A DNA stretch of 64,000 bases from Spirochaetales bacterium (GTDB lineage: Bacteria; Spirochaetota; Spirochaetia; UBA9216), in NCBI GenBank assembly GCA_016342585.1, contig JAEINK010000004.1, forward strand, positions 95,779 to 159,778. Direction: 5' to 3'. The notes beneath the pieces were generated by a model. It did no database searches. It was not told where the DNA came from and worked only from the letters and a program-made list of their open reading frames with translations. The position numbers and the translations under genes were made by a program. Of this stretch, positions 19,301-29,627 are shown in pieces; the stretch's first letter is position 1, and each line of letters begins with the position of its first letter.

Positions 19301-21358
19301 TTACTTATCGCCAACAAGTGCGGTAACTAAACCATAGCTGTCATAGTGATCCATGAACATCTCGGTAATCTGGCTTGATGAGAGGGAGAAGTTATCTGCA
19401 GTAGGAGCCTCTTCAACAAGTCCCTGATTGTAAGATTCAACTCCGGCATCAGAACATTTCAAACTGACAAGACTTTCCGCTGTAGACTGTTTTTTATTAC
19501 TGCTGAAGGAAGAGGTAAACAGAGTTTCACCGCTGTGGACATTCACCAGTTCGATCGTGTAATTCATGGTCACATTAGCCGAGATGGATTCATATGTCCT
19601 TGAAAAAACAACATTATTTAGAATTGATTCATAGGAGATCTCAGGATCTGCATGCCACTCTTCCCAAACCAGGGCTTCGGCATCCGCATCATTTAAGGAA
19701 TCATCCTGATTCATTTTCAGGATTTTCGCTGTTACCAACAGACCTTTGAGTGCCACGATTTCTGCCTTATTATCATTGTATGTGCCATCATTATTCCTGA
19801 TGACATCCCTGGTCTCTTCTTCGACACGGCTTTCATTCTGTTTGTTGATGATTTCCGGGGTTCCGCTTGTTATTTTAATCACATAATCAAGCCCCAATTC
19901 TTTCGCTTCATTTATAGACGAGGAGGCACTTAAAGCAGCAATCGCACGCTGATAGCTGCTTTGAAGATCATACCAGGGGGTAATATCCTTAGTTGTACAG
20001 ATCTCCCAGGCTTTTGTATTTGCTCTTTTTGTTCTGAAGGAGTAGGAAGACTCTGAATCGATAGCCCTTTCTTCCTCTGAATTGAACCAATAGTGGTTGG
20101 GATTCCTTGAAAAAGAGTCATGTAAAGAAGCCTGTATAGCATTATCGAGATCATTGGGAAGGTTTTCGTCGAGAAGGGCGACAACACGGATTTTGGATTC
20201 ATCATTGAAAATCATCCATTTTCTCAGTAAATCTTCGAGGTCGAAACCATCTAAATTTCTGGCAGAAACAAGATTAACTATCCTCCAGAACTCATCGGAA
20301 GTCACCTGATCTTTTTCAGTGTTTTGAGTCGGAACCGCCCCATTAACTCTTTCATAGTAAAGAGCCGCTGCTTTACCGGCATATTCGTTCATCTGGGCAC
20401 TGACCGCATTTTTATCATTGGTGAATTCATAAGCTGAATTGGCAATCCAGAAAGCATCCATATAGGCTTCAGCTGTATCGGCTTCGGCGATTTTATCCGC
20501 CTGATTAAAGACCAGATCATTGATCTTCTCGCCGAAAGCCTTTTTTAGATCCCGAACCCTTTCGTTGTTCATTGTTGCTCTTTCAGCTTTAGTCAGTAAA
20601 AGAGTCAACCCGTCGAGAGCATTATAATCCATCGTTGACATTTGGGCTTCCACTATATCCAGATAAGCTTCCACAATTTCATCATTTGTCTGTTCCTGAA
20701 TCTCCTTATTGGCCTCATCATATCGTTCCACATGGCTGTAATAGTCACTTGAGGCCAGGAAGGTCTCAACTAAATGAAAGCGCATATCTTCAGCAATATC
20801 ATATTCGCCGCTTTCCAGTCGGCTCGTGATCTGACTTTTGGTCTTTTCAATTACAGCCAGTTGCTGCTGTACTATCTTATCACTGTAATCTCTCATAGGA
20901 ATTTCCACTGTTTGTGTGATTTTAGGAATCGGAACAATCAGTTTATTGAAAAAGTTCAAGGCAAAACGATGGAAAACGCGTGGGTCTGTTCCATCATTAA
21001 TCCCTTTATAGAAATTATCCATATCCATATACATGAAATAAAGTTCTTCCATGGCTTCCAATGAATCATTGGTTTCATAGGCAGCAATCGCTGCATCCGC
21101 AGCCTGGATAGCTTCATCATAATTCTTTACTATAAAGCCATTAGGTTTTTTGTATAAATCGCTTTCACCTACAGCTTTCCCTATCTTGTTCAAAACCGTA
21201 ATATACTGGGGTTCTGTCTCTTCAACAGCATTTTTTGCGCTATTATAATACATGCTACCATTGGTGATCATACCAGCTGCCATGGATACACAACCGGTTA
21301 AGCTGGTGAGATAGACTCCTGTGATAAAGAGTAGAATAATTTTTATTTTTTTCATCAA
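19301..21358 (-). CDS. Large putative lipoprotein, unknown function
   Basis: MMKKIKIILLFITGVYLTSLTGCVSM: signal peptide with lipobox LTGC. Confidence 0.7.
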   Translation of the reverse strand: MMKKIKIILLFITGVYLTSLTGCVSMAAGMITNGSMYYNSAKNAVEETEPQYITVLNKIGKAVGESDLYKKPNGFIVKNYDEAIQAADAAIAAYETNDSLEAMEELYFMYMDMDNFYKGINDGTDPRVFHRFALNFFNKLIVPIPKITQTVEIPMRDYSDKIVQQQLAVIEKTKSQITSRLESGEYDIAEDMRFHLVETFLASSDYYSHVERYDEANKEIQEQTNDEIVEAYLDIVEAQMSTMDYNALDGLTLLLTKAERATMNNERVRDLKKAFGEKINDLVFNQADKIAEADTAEAYMDAFWIANSAYEFTNDKNAVSAQMNEYAGKAAALYYERVNGAVPTQNTEKDQVTSDEFWRIVNLVSARNLDGFDLEDLLRKWMIFNDESKIRVVALLDENLPNDLDNAIQASLHDSFSRNPNHYWFNSEEERAIDSESSYSFRTKRANTKAWEICTTKDITPWYDLQSSYQRAIAALSASSSINEAKELGLDYVIKITSGTPEIINKQNESRVEEETRDVIRNNDGTYNDNKAEIVALKGLLVTAKILKMNQDDSLNDADAEALVWEEWHADPEISYESILNNVVFSRTYESISANVTMNYTIELVNVHSGETLFTSSFSSNKKQSTAESLVSLKCSDAGVESYNQGLVEEAPTADNFSLSSSQITEMFMDHYDSYGLVTALVGDK

Positions 21359-21571
21359 TAACTCCTTTAGTATAGACGTTCATTTTTGAAACTTCAGGTC
21401 GTCTGAATAAAAGTTTCCAGCCTAGTCTAAAGAGCTATTCTTAAAATAATCTTAAAAAATTGGATGCTTTTTCGTAATATGAGTTTTTTCGTACAGAAAA
21501 GAATAATATTTACACATTTTCGTTCTAAAAGCGTTTTCCTGTTTTAAACTGTATTTATTTGGAATATTGGA

Positions 21572-22798
21572 CTATTCATACCTCAGCGCTTCGTGGGGGA
21601 TGAGTTTACTGGCCCTTATGGCAGGATAAAAACCCGAGAGGAGGCCGGTAATCAGGGAGAGCAGGATTGAAAAGGCTGCCACCTGCGGATTGATCACCGC
21701 CGGCCATTTTGCGAAATGACCAATGAGGTTGGCAGCAAGAGCTGCCAGGCCAAGGCCTGCAAGACCACCGCCGCCGCATAGAATGAGCGTTTCTATCAGG
21801 AACTGCATCTGTATATGCCAGTTCTTGGCCCCGATAGCCTTTCGGATCCCGATTTCTCTGGTTCTCTCTTTTACCGAAACGAGCATTATATTCATGATGC
21901 CTATGGCGGCCACCAGGAGGGCAATGCCCGCCAGAACAGCTACCCCTATGGTTACCGTGCCGACAACCGTATTGATCATATCCAGCTGCTCTTTCATGCC
22001 TATAATCATGAATTTATCGACCCTGTCATCCCACTTTCCATGGTTTTTCGCAAGAATTTTCAGGATATCCTGCTTGGCTGCAGGGATATCATCCATGGAA
22101 TTGGCTTTACACATTAGCTGGTAGTAGTTACCATCTCCTCCAAAAAGTCTTTTAAAGATCGAGATGGGGACCACAATAGCATTATTATACTCATCATCCG
22201 GATTGGAGAGACTGATTGTCTCAGACTTCTCCATATTGGCAAGAACTCCGATGATTTTGATAGGAACGCCGAAGGCTGTAATATATTTCCCTACAGCCGA
22301 TTCTCCCGGGAAGAACTCCTCCTGAATGAGGTTCCCTACAACGGCAACCTTCGCCCGGGCATCAACTTCCGAGTCGGTAATGATTCGTCCTGCCTGAAGT
22401 TCATACTCAACATAGTCGATGTAGTTACTGTTTGTACCTGTTACGGAGAGTTGCTTTTCGATGCTCCCCGCCTTTATGAGGGTTCTGCGGGAATCCATGG
22501 GAGCAATGGCATTTATATGGGTGCCGTACTCTTCCAGATCATCGAGATCTTTCTGGGTCATCTGCTCAATTTCGAAAGCCGTGTTCAGACTGCGATCCTG
22601 CCAGTTCGGAATAATAATGAGGCTGGTGGGGGAGAGACCTTCAAACTCCTTGAGGATGATCTGTTTTCCCCCTTCACCCGCTGCGATTACAGTAATAACA
22701 GAAGCTATTCCAATGACTATACCCATAAGGGTGAGTATGGTTCTTGATTTATTGGATATGATAGCTGTTATTGCTTCGGCTAAAAGTGTTTTAAACAT
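21572..22798 (-). CDS. MacB-type ABC transporter permease
   Basis: SNKSRTILTLMGIVIGIASVITVIA; C-term ERTREIGIRKAIGAK. Confidence 0.92.
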   Translation of the reverse strand: MFKTLLAEAITAIISNKSRTILTLMGIVIGIASVITVIAAGEGGKQIILKEFEGLSPTSLIIIPNWQDRSLNTAFEIEQMTQKDLDDLEEYGTHINAIAPMDSRRTLIKAGSIEKQLSVTGTNSNYIDYVEYELQAGRIITDSEVDARAKVAVVGNLIQEEFFPGESAVGKYITAFGVPIKIIGVLANMEKSETISLSNPDDEYNNAIVVPISIFKRLFGGDGNYYQLMCKANSMDDIPAAKQDILKILAKNHGKWDDRVDKFMIIGMKEQLDMINTVVGTVTIGVAVLAGIALLVAAIGIMNIMLVSVKERTREIGIRKAIGAKNWHIQMQFLIETLILCGGGGLAGLGLAALAANLIGHFAKWPAVINPQVAAFSILLSLITGLLSGFYPAIRASKLIPHEALRYE

Positions 22799-22807
22799 AT
22801 GTTCTTC

Positions 22808-24100
22808 CTATATATCCGATCTTAACGCATCGATGGGCATGAGTTTCGACGCCTGGTAAGCAGGATAGATCCCAAATATCAGACCGATTATTGTGGAGAT
22901 GGAAAGGGCCCCCAGAATTATTGTGGCCGATATCATGAATTTCCAGTCCAGGATTGAACAGGCTATCGCCGCAAGACCCGATCCAAAAAGGATTCCTGTT
23001 CCTCCACCAAGAAGGCAGAGGGTGATCGCTTCTATGACAAATTGCGAGAGTATATCCCGGGCCCTTGCTCCTACGGCCATCCTCACCCCAATTTCCCGGG
23101 TACGTTCGGTGACTGCCACAAGCATTATGTTCATGATTCCTAAACCACCGACAACAATGGATATGACGGCTATGACAAGAATTAAAATTGATACAATATT
23201 TAATACTTTATCTACCATACCAATATAGGAATCCATCCTCTCAACCCGGAATCGGTCTTCCTCCCGGATCTTTCCATATTTACCATCCAGATAGTGGAGA
23301 ATCCTCTCCTCAGCCAGGTCTACGTTTTCCGGGGTATCGAATTTCATGAGATAGACCCAGTATTTTATATCCGGGCCGCCCCATATCCTTGAGGCAAGGA
23401 GGTTTTGGGGAATGAATACAGTATTGTTATCCGAACCATCGCTTAAGAAACCCTGACCCATTCTCTCGGTTACCCCGATAACCGTGAAGTTTCTATCTCC
23501 CACTCTGATAATCTTCCCAAGGCTGGAATCCGATCCTTTCTCTGAGGTTGGTACTGAACCTGAACCTGAATCTGAATCTGAACCGGAACTCATGGTGGAT
23601 GTCACCTCATCACTGAAGAGGGTGGATTCGATATCCGGCCGGATAATGCAGACATTCCTCCGATGGGTAATATCATCCTCCATAAAATTTCGCCCTTTTT
23701 CGATTTTTACGGCAAAAAGTTCGAAATGGGCGGGATCTACTCCCATTATAGTGGTGTAGGTGGAGTTCCCCTTGTATGAAACCGAACTTGTATTATCGAA
23801 AATTGTCCCGCTGCCTACAATTCCCGGCAGGGCGGAGTTAAAATAGGCCAGATCCCTTTTCGTCAGCAGGGTCCTTTGTTCTCCGGAGGCATAGGCATGC
23901 CAGTCGGGTTGAACCCAGAGCAGGGTGGAGCCGTATTGTCCCATCTCCGAGTTGATCGAATCTCTGAAGGCCAGGCCGACTATTGAGATGGCGATGAGAC
24001 AGCCTACACCAAAATTAATTCCCAGCATGGTAAGGAAACTTCTAATCTTGTTTCCACTGATGACATCAAATGACTGTCTGATTCCCTCTGTTATATTCAT
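22808..24100 (-). CDS. MacB-type ABC transporter permease
   Basis: GNKIRSFLTMLGINFGVG; ERTREIGVRMAVGAR; Ser/Asp/Gly linker in the periplasmic part. Confidence 0.92.
   Translation of the reverse strand: MNITEGIRQSFDVISGNKIRSFLTMLGINFGVGCLIAISIVGLAFRDSINSEMGQYGSTLLWVQPDWHAYASGEQRTLLTKRDLAYFNSALPGIVGSGTIFDNTSSVSYKGNSTYTTIMGVDPAHFELFAVKIEKGRNFMEDDITHRRNVCIIRPDIESTLFSDEVTSTMSSGSDSDSGSGSVPTSEKGSDSSLGKIIRVGDRNFTVIGVTERMGQGFLSDGSDNNTVFIPQNLLASRIWGGPDIKYWVYLMKFDTPENVDLAEERILHYLDGKYGKIREEDRFRVERMDSYIGMVDKVLNIVSILILVIAVISIVVGGLGIMNIMLVAVTERTREIGVRMAVGARARDILSQFVIEAITLCLLGGGTGILFGSGLAAIACSILDWKFMISATIILGALSISTIIGLIFGIYPAYQASKLMPIDALRSDI
23555..23584 (+). repeat. Five 6-bp tandem units in the permease gene
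   Basis: tgaacc tgaacc tgaatc tgaatc tgaacc; encodes the SDSDSGSGS-type linker on the minus strand. Confidence 0.85.
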
Positions 24101-24104
24101 TTAA

Positions 24105-24866
24105 TTACTCGTGTTTGACAATAGCGTCTTTAAGACCGTCTTCTTCAAGGTTGGCCGCCAGGCGATACTCTTCCGCGGCATCTTTTGGATTTTCTATCTG
24201 CTCATCGCCGACAATCTTACCATCCTTCAGGTGAATGATCCTTTCGGCGTGGAGGGCGACATCCATTTCATGGGTAACCATAACTATGGTTGCTCCCTCC
24301 TGATGAAGCTTCTGAAAAAGAGCCATTATATTCAATCCTGTTCGGGAATCCAGGTTTCCCGTAGGTTCATCGGCGAAGATGATGGAGGGATCGTTCACCA
24401 GGGCCCGGGCGATGGCAACCCTCTGCCTCTGTCCTCCCGAAAGTTCATTGGGTTTATGTTTAGCCCTGTCGGTAAGCTCCACCTTTTCAAGGGCCTCTGC
24501 TCCCTTCCTTTTTCTCTCTTTTTCGGAATCTCCCGAATAGAGAAGGGGGAGTTCCACATTCCTTACGGAGGTCATCCTGGGTAAGAGGTTGAAGGTCTGA
24601 AATACGAATCCGATCTTCTTGTTTCGGATATCGGCAAGTTGTCTGTCGTTTAGATCCGATACATCCTTTTCATCCAGGTGATATGTTCCGTCGGTTGGAC
24701 GGTCGAGGCAGCCTATTACATTCATGAGGGTCGATTTTCCCGATCCGGAGGCCCCCATGATGCATATAAACTCATGCTCTTTTATAGTCAAATCGATACC
24801 GTCCAGGGCTTTTACTTCAATTTCACCCATGGTATAGACCTTGGTTATACCTTTAAGTTCTATCAT
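24105..24866 (-). CDS. MacB/LolD-type ABC transporter ATPase
   Basis: [47 protein letters not shown]. Confidence 0.95.
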   Translation of the reverse strand: MIELKGITKVYTMGEIEVKALDGIDLTIKEHEFICIMGASGSGKSTLMNVIGCLDRPTDGTYHLDEKDVSDLNDRQLADIRNKKIGFVFQTFNLLPRMTSVRNVELPLLYSGDSEKERKRKGAEALEKVELTDRAKHKPNELSGGQRQRVAIARALVNDPSIIFADEPTGNLDSRTGLNIMALFQKLHQEGATIVMVTHEMDVALHAERIIHLKDGKIVGDEQIENPKDAAEEYRLAANLEEDGLKDAIVKHE

Positions 24867-24874
24867 TTTGCCGT

Positions 24875-26209
24875 TTAGTCCTTATCTTCCTCATTATCCT
24901 GATCATCAGAGACACTCTCTTCCTCCAGTTCGACTTCCATACCATCTGAAAGGCCTGGAACCTTGGATGCAACAATCTTCATCTCGGGATTTAACCCGCT
25001 TATAACTTCGACTGTTTCGATCCCTAAAATTCCGGTTTCGATAATTTGCTTCTTCAGCAGGAAGATCCCGTTCTCCTCTGTTTCTTCAAGAACCCAGACA
25101 TACTTCTCACCATCTTCTATTGAATAGGCCTCCACGGGGATAGAAGGGACCCCGTTTTTCTCTTCAACCAGTATGAAGATAGAACAGCTTGCCCCGATAA
25201 CAGCAAGATTTTCCTCATCACCGGTGATGGAAACCTTGATTTCACAGACTCTTGAATCTCCTATCTTGCGAATAATCGGACTCATACGTTTAACCCTTCC
25301 CTCAAGCTCCCGGCCAATAAAGGAGTCTGATTCGATCCTTGTCTCCTGGGAGAGGTCAATGAAAGAGAGATCAACCTCATCAATGTAGGAGAGGACTTCC
25401 AGATCATCCGTATTATGGATGGTGGCTATCAGGGCCCCGGCGGAGAGTACTCCCCCGTCCTCGACAGTGAGGGTGGTGACTACCCCCGGGATAGCGGCCC
25501 TGAAGGTATAGTTCTCCAGGGTGGAGGCGAAGGTTCGAACCGAAAGGCGGGCCTGCTTAACCTCTGTAGACCCTTCGATAATCTCTTCATCGGTGGATTG
25601 GGCGTTTCTTTCGTTATCGGAAGTGCTCACCTCGGTCCGGGGATCCTCCAGCTCACGCCCCTCCCTGAAATTGACCCTTTGACGGGCCGCTGTAAGGGAC
25701 TGCTCGGCAATCCTGTAGGCATCACGACGGAGTCGTAATTCTTCATTACTGGCCGATCCTATCTTATGGAGTTCCTCTGTGCGGAGGTAATCCCTTTCGG
25801 CTTGTTCAAAACCGGTAAGAGCCTGGGTGTAGGCTGTCCTCAATGTGAAAAGCTCCTCCCGTATCTGTCGCCTTGTTGCCTCAAGGGTGGCGAGGGAGTT
25901 CTGATACTGAAGGGTCATATCTTCATGTTCCACTTCGAGGAGGATATCCCCCTTTTTTACCACATCACCGGCTTCAATATGGACTTTATTTATCTTTCCC
26001 GTAACGAGAGAGACTATCTGTACCGACTCTCCGGATATGATTTCGCCATTAGCTGATACTTCTCTCTTAAAATCCTCTAAAGTAACCTCTACCGGGGAAA
26101 CCTTTATCAGTTTTGTCTTGTTTTTGCCTATGATGCCGATTGTTACAAAAGCGGCTATCAAAATAATTACAGCTATAATAATCAGTCTCTTTTTCATTAC
26201 TCTTTTCAA
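24875..26209 (-). CDS. HlyD/MacA-type periplasmic adaptor
   Basis: N-terminal [41 protein letters not shown] lipoyl-like hairpin. Confidence 0.9.
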   Translation of the reverse strand: MKRVMKKRLIIIAVIILIAAFVTIGIIGKNKTKLIKVSPVEVTLEDFKREVSANGEIISGESVQIVSLVTGKINKVHIEAGDVVKKGDILLEVEHEDMTLQYQNSLATLEATRRQIREELFTLRTAYTQALTGFEQAERDYLRTEELHKIGSASNEELRLRRDAYRIAEQSLTAARQRVNFREGRELEDPRTEVSTSDNERNAQSTDEEIIEGSTEVKQARLSVRTFASTLENYTFRAAIPGVVTTLTVEDGGVLSAGALIATIHNTDDLEVLSYIDEVDLSFIDLSQETRIESDSFIGRELEGRVKRMSPIIRKIGDSRVCEIKVSITGDEENLAVIGASCSIFILVEEKNGVPSIPVEAYSIEDGEKYVWVLEETEENGIFLLKKQIIETGILGIETVEVISGLNPEMKIVASKVPGLSDGMEVELEEESVSDDQDNEEDKD

Positions 26210-27678
26210 TCCTTCCGCAGTATTTCTGCTTTACTTAAATCCTCTCCCTGATAGGCAAGGAGCTGGAGGTAATACAAGTTTGTATTGATTCTATTCTGCT
26301 GGACACCCAGGAGCACATTCTCCAGGGCGAGCTGCAGTTCGGATAGATCCTTCTTTGTTATCTGACCCAATTCGAAATCGAGAACACCCCTATCGTATTC
26401 ATATCTGGCCGCCTCCTCCTGGAGAAGGTAAAGCTCTTCCAGCTGTTTTGATCTTTGAATTGACCCAACTAAATTAATAGTCTGATTTTCAAGCTGCAGC
26501 ATCCGGGCCGATAGGGTGGCATCCAGTCCCGAAAGATCTGCCCTCATTTTTTCCAGATTATTCCGGTAGCTTCCTCCATCATAGAGGGAGGCACTCAAAC
26601 TCAAGGTGATGGAAAAGAGTGAGGATGAATCTTCATTATCTCCCAGGCCGCTGCTCTTATTCCAGCTCCCCCCTAGATTAAGGGTGGGGGCGTGATTCTT
26701 TTCAGTCGATACAATGGCCGAATTCTGGAGTTCGATAGCATTCTGCAGCTGTCTCGTTTCAGGGCTCTCACTCCGGACTTTCATGAGGACCTCTTGAAGA
26801 TCTATCTCCGGTTCCTTAAGGCTGTGGATCTCCGGGGAGATTTGAGGATCGGATGAGAGACCATAGGTCGCTGTAAACAAGCCTTTTCTCGCCTCAAGAA
26901 TCTGTTCCGCCTCCAGGAGATCTGTTTCCGACTGAAGCAGGAGGGATTGAGCCTGGTAGAGGACTGATTTTGTCCAGAGTCCCATTTCATACTCGGTTTC
27001 AACCCTTTTATAGCTTTCTCGATCTTTTTCAAGCCTTGTTTTTATAAGCTCAAGGGAGTAGATCGACTGCTTTAACCCATAAAAGTCGGTTATTGCACCT
27101 ATAACCAGCTGATTCCCCGTATCGAGAACCGATGCCTGGCTGTTCTCAAGGTTTTTCTCAATCGCCGTTTTTGCCGCCTGATAGGCTTTTCCAAAGTAGA
27201 GGGGCTGATTAATCCCGGCGGTTATGGTTGTACCATTTGACCATGAGGGATCGGAGGAGCCGGTACCGCCCCCTAGGGATGGGGGTAGCTGATAATCATT
27301 TATCCGCGCCATCTCAACTGAATTTCCAACCGAAGCGGTAAAAATTCCAGCTGTGGGTAGGAGCTGAGTCACACTGATTTCCGGGCCTATACTCAGGCCA
27401 TCCCCCGCCTGACTCAGCATGGTCGCTGAATCGGGTGTTTCGCTGGAAGATCCCGAATATGTTACAGGCAGTGAACCCGATATGGAGGGGTAGAGGGAGG
27501 AGAGAGACGCTCTGTACTGACTGGCGGCAGCCCTGGCCGAGGATTGATTACCCTGCCAGACGGGACTCTCCTTTTCCAGTGCGTCGATAAGGGTAGAAAT
27601 CGTAAACTCATCGGCTGACAGGATGGGTATACTTATTCCTATAATTAGTATTGTGAGTAGTATTTTTCTGACTTTCAT
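26206..27678 (-). CDS. TolC-family outer membrane efflux protein
   Basis: Signal peptide from M at 27678 (MKVRKILLTILIIG); repeated coiled-coil OEP pattern. Confidence 0.85.
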   Translation of the reverse strand: MKVRKILLTILIIGISIPILSADEFTISTLIDALEKESPVWQGNQSSARAAASQYRASLSSLYPSISGSLPVTYSGSSSETPDSATMLSQAGDGLSIGPEISVTQLLPTAGIFTASVGNSVEMARINDYQLPPSLGGGTGSSDPSWSNGTTITAGINQPLYFGKAYQAAKTAIEKNLENSQASVLDTGNQLVIGAITDFYGLKQSIYSLELIKTRLEKDRESYKRVETEYEMGLWTKSVLYQAQSLLLQSETDLLEAEQILEARKGLFTATYGLSSDPQISPEIHSLKEPEIDLQEVLMKVRSESPETRQLQNAIELQNSAIVSTEKNHAPTLNLGGSWNKSSGLGDNEDSSSLFSITLSLSASLYDGGSYRNNLEKMRADLSGLDATLSARMLQLENQTINLVGSIQRSKQLEELYLLQEEAARYEYDRGVLDFELGQITKKDLSELQLALENVLLGVQQNRINTNLYYLQLLAYQGEDLSKAEILRKD

Positions 27679-27695
27679 AGTTACCTTTTTATTCT

Positions 27696-28454
27696 TTAAA
27701 CAATCAGGGTCATAATTAACCCGATAATTATGTAACACAGGATATACACTAAAGTGACACCACCGGCTTGTTTTTTATCCAGGTTTCCTGCGGATTTCAG
27801 ACCGGCATAAATAAAGATGAAATAAATCCAGTTGAAGATATCCGTCAGGGTATCCATAAGGAAGTAACCGACAGAACCAAGGGTTTCAGCGGAGAAGAGG
27901 GCTGCAAGACTGACCTGGGATGTCAGGGCTAACTGAAGAGCACCTGTGTCCTGTACCTGATTAAGGATCCTTGTGTAATTCCCCGAGAGGGTTATCCCGT
28001 TTTTAACAAGGCCATGGATAACCGAGATAATTCCGGCATAAATCAGAATTTTCATGGCCATTTTATATGTTACCGCTCCTTTGAAGAGCTTTGATGCGAC
28101 CATTATAAGGAGGCTGGAGATAAGAAGGATGGCGATAAAGGTTATTATTCCTCCGCCAAAAGCAGAGGCTATTGTGATATTTTTTACCATGGGAGATGAA
28201 AGCTGCTCCCGCATGGCCTCCTGCTGCTCATTGCTCATCTCCTGACCTTTCTCTGCCATGGCTGCGATCTGGCTCCGTACAATGGCCTGGCCATAGGCTT
28301 CACTTTGCATAATGGGCATTAGCATGGCGATACTCCCTGCTAGTAATATCACCAATACCAGCAGGGGAAGGAGTATTCTGGTTTCAGCTGTAACTTTTTT
28401 AAAACCTTCAAAGGGGCTGAAAATAATATCTTTCCATAATAAAATTGATTTCAT
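27696..28454 (-). CDS. Yip1-domain-like membrane protein
   Basis: Five-TM-like hydrophobic profile with N-term IIFSPFEGFKKV. Confidence 0.65.
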   Translation of the reverse strand: MKSILLWKDIIFSPFEGFKKVTAETRILLPLLVLVILLAGSIAMLMPIMQSEAYGQAIVRSQIAAMAEKGQEMSNEQQEAMREQLSSPMVKNITIASAFGGGIITFIAILLISSLLIMVASKLFKGAVTYKMAMKILIYAGIISVIHGLVKNGITLSGNYTRILNQVQDTGALQLALTSQVSLAALFSAETLGSVGYFLMDTLTDIFNWIYFIFIYAGLKSAGNLDKKQAGGVTLVYILCYIIIGLIMTLIV

Positions 28455-28648
28455 AACTCGCTCCTGTTCATTTTTTTTTCTTCATTTGTTTTCGTCAAAA
28501 CCTTACACGCTTCTCTTCCGAAAGTGGGACAAATATATGACCATAAGGATCTCTGCCCAGCTTGCTCCGGCCTGTTGATTCTCTTTGATTTTATCACCAG
28601 ATTGGTAATAAATCCAATTTTTTATAGGCGGCCGATCACGTTGTTGCA

Positions 28649-28709
28649 ATATTAGTGTACTAATATGATAGTACACATAGATATTATCATGAAGTTCCAA
28701 TTCGGTCAA
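28649..28709 (-). promoter_or_regulatory. Promoter plus operator-like dyads for the Yip1-TolC-MacAB operon
   Basis: Minus strand TTGACC (28709-28704), 17-nt spacer, TAATAT (28686-28681); perfect dyad gtgtacta-N6-tagtacac (28655-28676) and atattagt-N2-actaatat (28649-28666) just downstream. Confidence 0.65.
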
Positions 28710-28868
28710 GCCTATTCAATTCCGGATAAAAAGCTTTTTTTATGAGGGTTCGTTCTGTGAAGATTTTAATTTTTAAGTCCACTTGCTCCCCCTTTTTTGT
28801 CTATTTTTAATACAAGGGGGAGGGGAATTTATTCATTTTATTTTATTTTTTTTGGTAAAAAGTAATGA

Positions 28869-29627
28869 TTAGATAAGTGCTTTCACTACAGCGTGAGCTG
28901 CCTCTTTCAAGGGGATCTTTTTTTCTATGGCGGTGTTCATGGATTCGAGGATGAACGTTCCCACAATCGATGCATCACAATGGGGGGAGAGGAGTTCTAT
29001 CTGTTCTTTTGATCTGATGCCAAACCCGGCCATGACCTTCACTTTAAAACTCTTAAGGTTGTTCAGGAAATCCAGGTTGGATTGATCAATTGTTGTATAC
29101 TTTCCAGTGATCCCGGCCCTTAAGGCGGTGTATATCCAGGCTGGTTTTTCTTCCATGATCCGGGAGACTCTTTCTTCTGTTACGGTGGGAACAATTACCG
29201 GAACGATTTCGATCCCCGCTTCTCGTCCGATTCTGTAAAGTCCCTCGTCACTGCCCGGTATGAGATCCGGAATAATCAATCCCTTAACCCCCAGGCTTTT
29301 CGCTTTTAGTATGAAATTTTCTATACCCAAACGAAAAAGTATGCTCCCATAGCTCATAATGTAGACAGGGGTATCTGACTCCTCGATCAGGCTTTGGATA
29401 AGATTGAATCCCTCCTGAACCTTGAATCCTGCTTCCAGAGCCTGTCTGCAGGCAAACTCGATTATTGGGCCGTCGGCCGATGGATCGGAGAAGGGAAACT
29501 GGATTTCAAGGGCGGCAGCTCCACCTTCTATAAGTCCCCGACCAATTTCAAGTGAGCTTTTCATATCCGGATACCCGGCCACAAAATGGGTTATCAGGGC
29601 GTTCTTATGCGTATTCTTATTTTCCAT
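28869..29627 (-). CDS. trpA: Tryptophan synthase alpha subunit
   Basis: FVAGYPD; LEIQFPFSDPSADGP; GLIIPDL; MAGFGIRSKEQ. Confidence 0.95.
   Translation of the reverse strand: MENKNTHKNALITHFVAGYPDMKSSLEIGRGLIEGGAAALEIQFPFSDPSADGPIIEFACRQALEAGFKVQEGFNLIQSLIEESDTPVYIMSYGSILFRLGIENFILKAKSLGVKGLIIPDLIPGSDEGLYRIGREAGIEIVPVIVPTVTEERVSRIMEEKPAWIYTALRAGITGKYTTIDQSNLDFLNNLKSFKVKVMAGFGIRSKEQIELLSPHCDASIVGTFILESMNTAIEKKIPLKEAAHAVVKALI

Noticed and set aside
25520-25550. ggttcgaacc motif resembling a tRNA T-arm
   Set aside because: Lies inside the HlyD-like coding sequence with no cloverleaf around it; no tRNA supported in the window.
28770-28830. ctccccctt/aagggggag inverted repeat after trpA as terminator
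   Set aside because: Perfect arms but a long loop and no T-tract in the expected position; could be chance in low-complexity sequence.
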